A stretch of 64,000 bases of DNA from JBGAPI01 sp044221335 (GTDB lineage Bacteria > Pseudomonadota > Gammaproteobacteria > Xanthomonadales > Ahniellaceae): positions 1 through 64,000 of the forward strand of contig JBGAPI010000023.1 in NCBI GenBank assembly GCA_044221335.1, given 5' to 3'. This document shows, one piece after another, positions 58,648 through 64,000 of the stretch (position 1 is its first letter; each line of letters opens with the position of its first letter). A model generated the notes under the pieces. It had not been told where the DNA came from. It made no database searches and saw only the letters and a list, made by a program, of their open reading frames with translations. A program made the position numbers and the translations under genes.

Positions 58648-59115
58648 ATGACCAAGCGAGTGACCAAGCGCACCACCAAGTCCGTAGCCGCGACCCCGGC
58701 CAACGAAACCGCCCGCAAGCTGGTGCTGGCCGGCCTTGGCGCCGTGTCCCTGGCGCAGAAGCAGGGCGAGAAGATCATGGACACGCTGGTGGCCGAGGGC
58801 ACCCAGTTCCAGGCGCGCACCACCAAGTTCCGCACCACCCTGGTGAAGGACGCGAAGAAGACCGCGACCGACGTCGAGAAGAAGTTCAAGAAGGCCACCA
58901 CCGACGTGAGCAAGCAGGTCCGCGCCCTCGTGACCCCTTACCGCACCAAGGCGATCAATGTCGTGCGCGACGTCGAGACCGGCCTCACCGAGCGCATCGG
59001 TGCCGTGCTCGGCCGTTTCGGCGTGCCGTCGAAGAGCGACCTCGACGAGCTGCTCGGCCGCGTGACCGACCTCAACACCCAGGTGAAGGCCAGCGCGCGT
59101 CGTCGCGCCGCCTGA
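58648..59115 (+). CDS. Phasin-family polyhydroxyalkanoate granule protein
   Basis: 155 residues. Start ATG preceded by CAGGAG. The basic N terminus (MTKRVTKRTTKSVAATPANE) is followed by a hydrophobic/amphipathic segment (ARKLVLAGLGAVSLAQKQGE) and long coiled-coil helices (FRTTLVKDAKKTATDVEKKF, DVETGLTERIGAVLGRFGVP), ending Lys/Arg/Ala-rich. This matches PhaI/PhaF-type phasins that coat PHA granules and can bind DNA through a basic tail. With bdhA at 44604 it suggests PHB storage, though phaCAB is not in the window. A strong terminator follows. Confidence 0.9.
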   Translation: MTKRVTKRTTKSVAATPANETARKLVLAGLGAVSLAQKQGEKIMDTLVAEGTQFQARTTKFRTTLVKDAKKTATDVEKKFKKATTDVSKQVRALVTPYRTKAINVVRDVETGLTERIGAVLGRFGVPSKSDLDELLGRVTDLNTQVKASARRRAA

Positions 59116-59138
59116 TCCGCCCCCGGTTCGTTCGGGAC

Positions 59139-59176
59139 AGGCCCTGCGGCAGGGATGCCGCGGGGCCTTTTGTTTT
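59139..59176 (+). terminator. Rho-independent terminator of the phasin gene
   Basis: AGGCCCTGCGGCA-GGGA-TGCCGCGGGGCCT is followed by TTTGTTTT. A long stem with one mismatch and a clear T-rich tail, 23 bases after the stop. Confidence 0.9.
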
Positions 59177-59398
59177 CCGGTATCCGCGACGGTGGATGGC
59201 ACGAATCGCCGCGCCAACGCGATTGCATCACCAGTGCGGTCACCGGGGGGGGCCATGTCGCGGTCGTCGAATGTCGGAATCGCCTGCCACGCCATCGATC
59301 GTCGAGCCGTCGCGCGTGGCATGATGGCCGCAAGTCATCCGCGTGCCCCGGTCCCGGTCGTCACGCCGGACGAGCCGCGCATGGCCACGGGGCGATCG

Positions 59399-59944
59399 AT
59401 GAGCGAGATCACCAGTCTGCTGAATGCCGCCAGCGCCGGCGATCGTGGTGCACTCGACGCGGTGTTCGCGCGGCTCTACCCGGAGTTGCGCCGCCTCGCT
59501 GCGGGCCAGCTCGGCGGGCCGGAGCGCACGCTGAGCCCGACCGTGCTGGTCAACGAGGCCTACCTCCGGCTGATCGGCAACGCGACGCTGTCGCTCAACG
59601 ACCGCCGCCACTTCCTCGCGACCGCCGCGACGGCGATGCGGGCGGTGTGGGTCGACCATGCCCGTCGCGCCTGCGCCGACAAGCGCGGCGGCGGTGCCGC
59701 GCACGCCGCGCTGGAGGCCGCGGACCAGGTCGTCGCGGGCGGCGGCCTCGACCTCGACGTCCTGGCGATCGACCAGGCGCTCGGCCGTCTCGACGCGATC
59801 AATCCGCGGCAGCGCGAGATCGTCGAGATGCGCTATTTCGGCGGGTTGGAATTCGCCGAGATCGCGGAACTGTTCGCTTGCTCCGAGCGGACCGCGAAGC
59901 GCGAGTGGGAGCGTGCCCGAGCCTTCCTGTACGCCAATCTGTAG
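59399..59944 (+). CDS. ECF-type RNA polymerase sigma factor
   Basis: 181 residues from MSEITSLLNAASAGDRGALD; an ATG six codons earlier is possible. Region 2 is seen in YPELRRLAAGQLGG...TVLVNEAYLRLIG and DRRHFLATAATAMRAVWVDH. Region 4 is AINPRQREIVEMRYFGGLEF with the HTH AEIAELFACSERTAKREWER. This is the ECF subgroup (TIGR02999-like) typically found beside Ser/Thr kinase-TPR proteins rather than anti-sigma factors. The partner kinase gene converges on it 54 bases downstream, so the two are probably functionally linked. Confidence 0.93.
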   Translation: MSEITSLLNAASAGDRGALDAVFARLYPELRRLAAGQLGGPERTLSPTVLVNEAYLRLIGNATLSLNDRRHFLATAATAMRAVWVDHARRACADKRGGGAAHAALEAADQVVAGGGLDLDVLAIDQALGRLDAINPRQREIVEMRYFGGLEFAEIAELFACSERTAKREWERARAFLYANL

Positions 59945-59998
59945 AACGGCATCGGAAGTGGCATCGCAACCGCGGACACGCCGCGGGCATGGGGACCA

Positions 59999-62809
59999 CT
60001 ACGCGCGGAGGGCGGCGATGATCCTTTCGCGAAGCGCGTCGAACTGCCGTGGGCGAGTCGACTCCGTGACGGCGCCGTCGGCGAGCGCCAGCAAACGACG
60101 CGCGACCGAGATCTTGCCGAGGTCCGCCGCGAACGCGGCGGTGCGCACCAACTCCTCGTAATCGTAGAATCGTTCGCTCGTCGGCAGCGCATCGAGCACC
60201 ACGAGGACCGACGCCAGTCGTTCCTCGGCCGTCTGCCGGTCGCCGCGCTGGCGTGCCGCAGTGCCTTCGGCAACCAGCAGCTGCAGCCGGTAGCGGTCGC
60301 CGAGCTCAGCCCTGTCGATCAGGATCGGGCGGGCCCGAGGCAGCCACGATCGGGCCTCGTCGATTCGTCCGGCGTCGATGCGGGCGCGTGCCAGTCGCAG
60401 CATGGCGAGTCCGATCACCCGTGTCGCCGCCGGTGTCGGGCCGAGGCTGGCAAGCTGCTGCTCCACGCTGTCGAACAGCGCTTCAGAGGTCGAGGTGTCA
60501 CCGGCTTCCGCGGCGACCACCGCCAGCAGCGAGACGACATTGAGATTGTGTTCACCGTTCGCAGGTTCGGCGGTGGAGAGCAGCCGGCGGGCCTCGGTCA
60601 GGGCGGCACGGGCATCGGGATAGCGGGCCTGGGCTTCGGCGACGGTGGCGAGGTTGTGGAGGACCGGTGCCAGTCGGGCGTTGTCGCCGAGCAGCGCGCG
60701 CTGGCGCTCGAGGGCCTTGTTCAGGACGCGGGCGGCCTCGTCGTAGCGGCCATGCCGCGACAGCTCGGCGCCGACAGAGTTGAGCGTCCGGGCATACATC
60801 AGGCTGTCCTCGCCGTAGATGGTCGCCGTCAACTCCAGCCCGCGCTCAGCCAGCGCCAGCGATTCCTCGTAGTTGCGACGAAGAGACAACACGGCGCCCA
60901 GGGTCACCAATGCGCTGCGCAACGCGTAGCGCCCGTTGTCGCCCAGTACTTCGAACAACCGGATCGCCTCGCGGGCGGCGGTCTCCGCGTCTTCCAGGCG
61001 GTTGAGATTGCGGTCCAACATCGCCTGAGCGTGCAGGGCGTTTCCGAGGGCGAGCGGCCGCGGCGGGTCCAGGGCACGCATCAGGCGCACGGCTTCCGCG
61101 GCATCCTCGTGGTCTGCAGGCTGCATTGCGCCGGCAAAGGTGCGGGTCTCGGTCAGGACCACCAGAGCCGAGCCCAGCATCTGGTCGTCGACCGTGCTTT
61201 CCGCCCGCACCGCCTTCACCATGTCGGTGGCCACCTGGAGGCCCTCGGCGGGGCGGCCGATCGCGTTGAGGATCTGGACCTGCTGCAGGCGCGGATGCAG
61301 CCGCACCGCGGCAGGCAGCTCCGGATGTTCCTTGGCCAGGGCCAGCGACTGTTCGAGCAGGTCGCTTCCCTGCTGAAACTGGCCGAGGTTGCTGTGGATC
61401 GTGGCCAGCGCCTCCAGCAGCTCGATCCTCGACTCTGGCGGTAGTGCATCGTCCTTGAGCACGCGCTGACGACCGTCTTCGAGCAGGCGGGCGAGGTCCG
61501 GGGTGGTACCGCCGAGCACGGTCGGATCGCGGCTCTTGAACAGATCGACCAGCAAGTCGCGCACCGCGTCCGCCCGCTTCGCCTGGACCAGGGCACGGTC
61601 AGCAGCGATCCGGGTCTGGCGCATCTGCAGAGTGACCGCCACCGCACCGGCACCGAGGGCGACCAGCACCGCGACCAGCGATGCGGTGCCGAACCAGTGG
61701 CGACGCAGGAATTTTCCCGCCCGGTACCAGGCCGATGGCGCGCGTGCGCTGACCGGCCGGCGCTGCATCCAGGCCGACAGGTCGGTAGCGAGCTCGGCGA
61801 CGCTGGCGTAGCGGCGCTCGGGCTCCTGCGCCAGCGCCTTCAGCGCGATCGCGTCGAGGTCGCCGGAGACGTCGGCGCGGGCGCGCGCCAGATCGGCGGC
61901 AAGAAAGGCCTCGCCGTTCCGCAGCGCCTGCGACGGCGCCAGCGGCAGGGTGTCGGTCGGGCCCTGGCTTCCGCGCGGCGGGCGTCCGGCCAGCAGCGCG
62001 TAGAGCACCGCGCCGACGCCGTACACGTCGATCGCGGTGCTCGCCGGGGCGCCGCTGAACTGCTCGGGCGCGGCGTACTGCGGGGTCAGCATCCGCTGCT
62101 GCGGCGCGGTCGGCTCCGAGCTGTCGCCGGCCGCCAGGCGCGCGATGCCGAAGTCGAGCAGGCGCACATGGCCGTCCTCGTCGACCAGGATGTTGGAGGG
62201 CTTGAGGTCGCGGTGGATGATGAGGTTGCGGTGGGCATGATCGACCGCGGCGCAGACCGCCAGCACCAGCCGCACGCGCTGGCGCACATCGAGGCGGCGC
62301 TCGCGGCACCAGCGGTCGATGGCGACGCCGTTGACCAGCGCGGTGGCGAGCCAGGGCGTGCCGTCGGCATCGACGCCGCTGTCGATCAGGGTGACGATGT
62401 GGGGGTGGCGCAGGCGTGCCAGCAGGCGCTGTTCCTCCCGGAAGCGGGCGCCGTCGGTACCGGCGAGCGTGCCCAGGCGCAGCAGCTTCAGCGCGACGAC
62501 GTGGCCGTCGGGGTCGCCGGCGCTGCGGGCACGGTAGACCACGGCCATGCCGCCGCTGCCGATCTCCTTCTCGAGCACCCAGCGCCCGACCCGGCGGCCG
62601 CAGAGCGCGTCGGAGCTGGTCGGCGGCAGCAGCGGCTGATCGAGGCCGCCGGTGGCGCGCCGGTGCGCGGCGAGCAGGCGGACGGTGGCCTCGCGCAGAT
62701 CGGCGGTCAGGTCGAATCCCGCCAGCGCGGCGTCGCGCTGGTCGTCGGGCAGGTCGAGCAGGCGGTCGAGGATCTGGTCGGCCTGTTGCCAGGTTTCATT
62801 GGCGTCCAT
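59999..62809 (-). CDS. Membrane Ser/Thr protein kinase with C-terminal TPR sensor region
   Basis: 936 residues from MDANETWQQADQILDRLLDL. The Hanks-type kinase domain at ~75-345 has EIGSGGMAVVYRAR, VALKLLRLG, IIHRDLKPSNILVDE, LLDFGIARL and AAPEQFSG, so all catalytic residues appear intact. One membrane segment follows (HWFGTASLVAVLVALGAGAV, ~385-410). About 520 residues of TPR-like helices follow (LLEQSLALAKEHPELPAAVR, SLALAERGLELTATIYGEDS, VLNKALERQRALLGDNARLA), probably periplasmic. It may control the convergent ECF sigma factor by phosphorylation; phosphothreonine products could be read by FHA domains such as that at 11362. The last point is inference. Confidence 0.93.
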   Translation of the reverse strand: MDANETWQQADQILDRLLDLPDDQRDAALAGFDLTADLREATVRLLAAHRRATGGLDQPLLPPTSSDALCGRRVGRWVLEKEIGSGGMAVVYRARSAGDPDGHVVALKLLRLGTLAGTDGARFREEQRLLARLRHPHIVTLIDSGVDADGTPWLATALVNGVAIDRWCRERRLDVRQRVRLVLAVCAAVDHAHRNLIIHRDLKPSNILVDEDGHVRLLDFGIARLAAGDSSEPTAPQQRMLTPQYAAPEQFSGAPASTAIDVYGVGAVLYALLAGRPPRGSQGPTDTLPLAPSQALRNGEAFLAADLARARADVSGDLDAIALKALAQEPERRYASVAELATDLSAWMQRRPVSARAPSAWYRAGKFLRRHWFGTASLVAVLVALGAGAVAVTLQMRQTRIAADRALVQAKRADAVRDLLVDLFKSRDPTVLGGTTPDLARLLEDGRQRVLKDDALPPESRIELLEALATIHSNLGQFQQGSDLLEQSLALAKEHPELPAAVRLHPRLQQVQILNAIGRPAEGLQVATDMVKAVRAESTVDDQMLGSALVVLTETRTFAGAMQPADHEDAAEAVRLMRALDPPRPLALGNALHAQAMLDRNLNRLEDAETAAREAIRLFEVLGDNGRYALRSALVTLGAVLSLRRNYEESLALAERGLELTATIYGEDSLMYARTLNSVGAELSRHGRYDEAARVLNKALERQRALLGDNARLAPVLHNLATVAEAQARYPDARAALTEARRLLSTAEPANGEHNLNVVSLLAVVAAEAGDTSTSEALFDSVEQQLASLGPTPAATRVIGLAMLRLARARIDAGRIDEARSWLPRARPILIDRAELGDRYRLQLLVAEGTAARQRGDRQTAEERLASVLVVLDALPTSERFYDYEELVRTAAFAADLGKISVARRLLALADGAVTESTRPRQFDALRERIIAALRA

Positions 62810-63034
62810 CGGGCGGTTCCGGTGCGGGTGGAGACGACGCGGACTTCCAGGGACCGTCGTCGTGCACGCAGCGAAGCCGTCCAGCGACTTCACCCCGGAA
62901 TCGCTGCACTGCGCGACGACGGAACCGACTCAATTCGACTTCATCGCAAAACAACATCATCGAGTGCCAGCCTGCGCCCTGACCGGCGCGCCGATGCGCC
63001 GTATGATCCGCCGTCCACGGCGCGGAGCAAGTCC

Positions 63035-64000
63035 ATGAATCGAAATGCAGGTCGTATCGCGGTCGCGATGCTGTTGGGGCTGGCCGGCGGTAGCGCCGGG
63101 GCCGTCGATGCCGGTGTCGAGCAGGCCGCGGCGGGGGTCGACGCGCAGGTGCTCGCCTGGCGCCGCGACCTGCACCAGCACCCGGAGCTCTCCAACCGCG
63201 AGACCCGCACCGCCGCGCTGGTGGCGAAGCAGCTGCGGGCGCTCGGTTTCGAGGTGAAGGAACGCGTCGGCAAGACCGGCGTCGTCGCCTACCTGCAGGG
63301 CGGCAAGCCCGGTCCGACGGTGGCGGTGCGGGCCGACATGGACGCGCTGCCGGTGACCGAGGAGGTCGACCTGCCGTTCAAGTCGACGGTGCGCGCGCAG
63401 TACGCGGGGCAGGACGTCGGGGTGATGCACGCCTGCGGTCACGACGGCCATACCTCGGTGCTGCTCGGCGTCGCGACGGCGCTGTCCGGGATGCGCAAGG
63501 AGCTCGCCGGCAACGTGCTGTTCGTGTTCCAGCCCGCCGAAGAGGGTCCTCCGGGCGACGAGGAGGGCGGCGCGGCGCTGATGCTGAAGGAGGGCGCCTT
63601 CGCCGGGCATCCGCCGGCGGCCGTGTTCGGGCTGCATGTCTGGGCGTCGCTCAACACCGGCACGCTCGGTGTCCGGGCTGGCCCGACGATGGCCGGTTCC
63701 GACCAGTTCCGGATCGTGGTCAAGGGCGCTCAGACCCACGGCGCCAAGCCCTGGAGCGGCATCGACCCGGTCGTCGCCGCGGCCAACGTGGTGACGTCGC
63801 TGCAGACCATCGTGAGCCGCCGCCTCGATCTCACCAAGGCGCCGGCGGTGGTCTCGGTGGGCCGGATCAACGGCGGCGTCCGCTACAACATTATTCCCGA
63901 GCAGGTCGAGCTGGTCGGCACCATCCGCACCTTCGATCTCGGGATGCGCGACACCATCTGGAAGGCGATGGCGGCCACCGCGAGCGCCGCGGCGGCGACC
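63035..64000 (+). CDS. Secreted M20-family amidohydrolase, truncated by the window end
   Basis: 322 codons are visible and run off the right edge in frame. Signal peptide: MNRNAGRIAVAMLLGLAGGS to about AVDA. The M20D (hippurate/IAA-amino-acid hydrolase-like) pattern follows: WRRDLHQHPELSNRETRTAA, VAVRADMDALPV, metal ligands in HACGHDGHTS and PAEEGPPGDEEGG, and the dimerisation domain FRIVVKGAQTHGAKPWSG. A periplasmic zinc or cobalt amidohydrolase is expected, removing acyl groups from amino acids. The substrate is unknown. Confidence 0.93.
   Translation, partial: MNRNAGRIAVAMLLGLAGGSAGAVDAGVEQAAAGVDAQVLAWRRDLHQHPELSNRETRTAALVAKQLRALGFEVKERVGKTGVVAYLQGGKPGPTVAVRADMDALPVTEEVDLPFKSTVRAQYAGQDVGVMHACGHDGHTSVLLGVATALSGMRKELAGNVLFVFQPAEEGPPGDEEGGAALMLKEGAFAGHPPAAVFGLHVWASLNTGTLGVRAGPTMAGSDQFRIVVKGAQTHGAKPWSGIDPVVAAANVVTSLQTIVSRRLDLTKAPAVVSVGRINGGVRYNIIPEQVELVGTIRTFDLGMRDTIWKAMAATASAAAAT

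Overview
The window is a GC-rich bacterial chromosome segment with dense, mostly minus-strand genes and many 4-bp ATGA/GTGA overlaps. The gene content points to a gammaproteobacterium, probably Lysobacterales (Xanthomonadales). Support comes from the csrA/tRNA-Ser(GCU) neighbourhood, a PilZ-type protein coupled to ispG, efpL, an ECF sigma factor facing a Ser/Thr kinase-TPR protein, and REP-like palindromes of the GTAGGAGC / GGGGCTTCAGCCCC type. This placement is inference from gene order and family resemblance; no search was run. No rRNA, CRISPR array or prophage is visible. The only mobile-element trace is the first few codons of an IS110-type transposase at the left edge.

Positions 342-3283 hold a secreted/membrane beta-lactamase-fold hydrolase and an NTF2-like protein. 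Positions 3290-16556 (minus strand) are the most striking region: a candidate trans-envelope electron-transfer locus. In transcription order it encodes a flavoprotein fused to two cyclic-nucleotide-binding domains and four [4Fe-4S] clusters, a diheme cytochrome b-like membrane protein, an FHA-TM-decaheme cytochrome c, a lipoprotein with two GlcG/HbpS-like domains, an outer-membrane beta-barrel, and a secreted decaheme cytochrome with a C-terminal LVIVD propeller. Together they could move electrons from NAD(P)H through the inner membrane and periplasm to the outer membrane, with cAMP/c-di-GMP and phosphothreonine-type sensing built into the proteins. I do not recognise this combination as a characterised system.

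Positions 16915-26390 hold a PilZ-type protein, ispG, an EamA exporter, efpL, an SDR dehydrogenase, a GNAT and a PAS-GGDEF-EAL protein. Positions 26556-32225 are a tightly overlapped operon: mccA, a lipoprotein, HMG-CoA lyase (leucine catabolism) and a TPR glycosyltransferase. Positions 32339-36756 look like a lipid module: an acyl-CoA-binding protein, a TetR regulator and a nucleotide-cyclase-like protein, divergent from a Marinobacter-type fatty acyl-CoA reductase. Positions 36971-42985 hold an amino-acid-oxidase-like flavoprotein, a CocE/NonD hydrolase, tRNA-Ser, csrA and an NDH-2 fused to cNMP and CBS domains. Positions 43471-45380 hold a patatin and a 3-hydroxybutyrate dehydrogenase.

Positions 45533-48958 are an HvfABC/DoxX-type operon, a predicted copper-related RiPP pathway whose precursor carries five identical 11-residue Cys repeats. 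Positions 49431-58135 hold nth, rnfB, metG, hrpA and a TPR protein. Positions 58648-64000 hold a phasin, an ECF sigma factor, a Ser/Thr kinase-TPR protein and a truncated M20 amidohydrolase.

Intergenic DNA is unusually structured. There are GGGCNNA heptamer arrays with G-quadruplex spacing, GTAGGGCG/GTAGGAGC palindromes that supply the TAG stop codons of neighbouring genes, and a longer CGTCATTGCGAG palindrome present in two full and one decayed copy.
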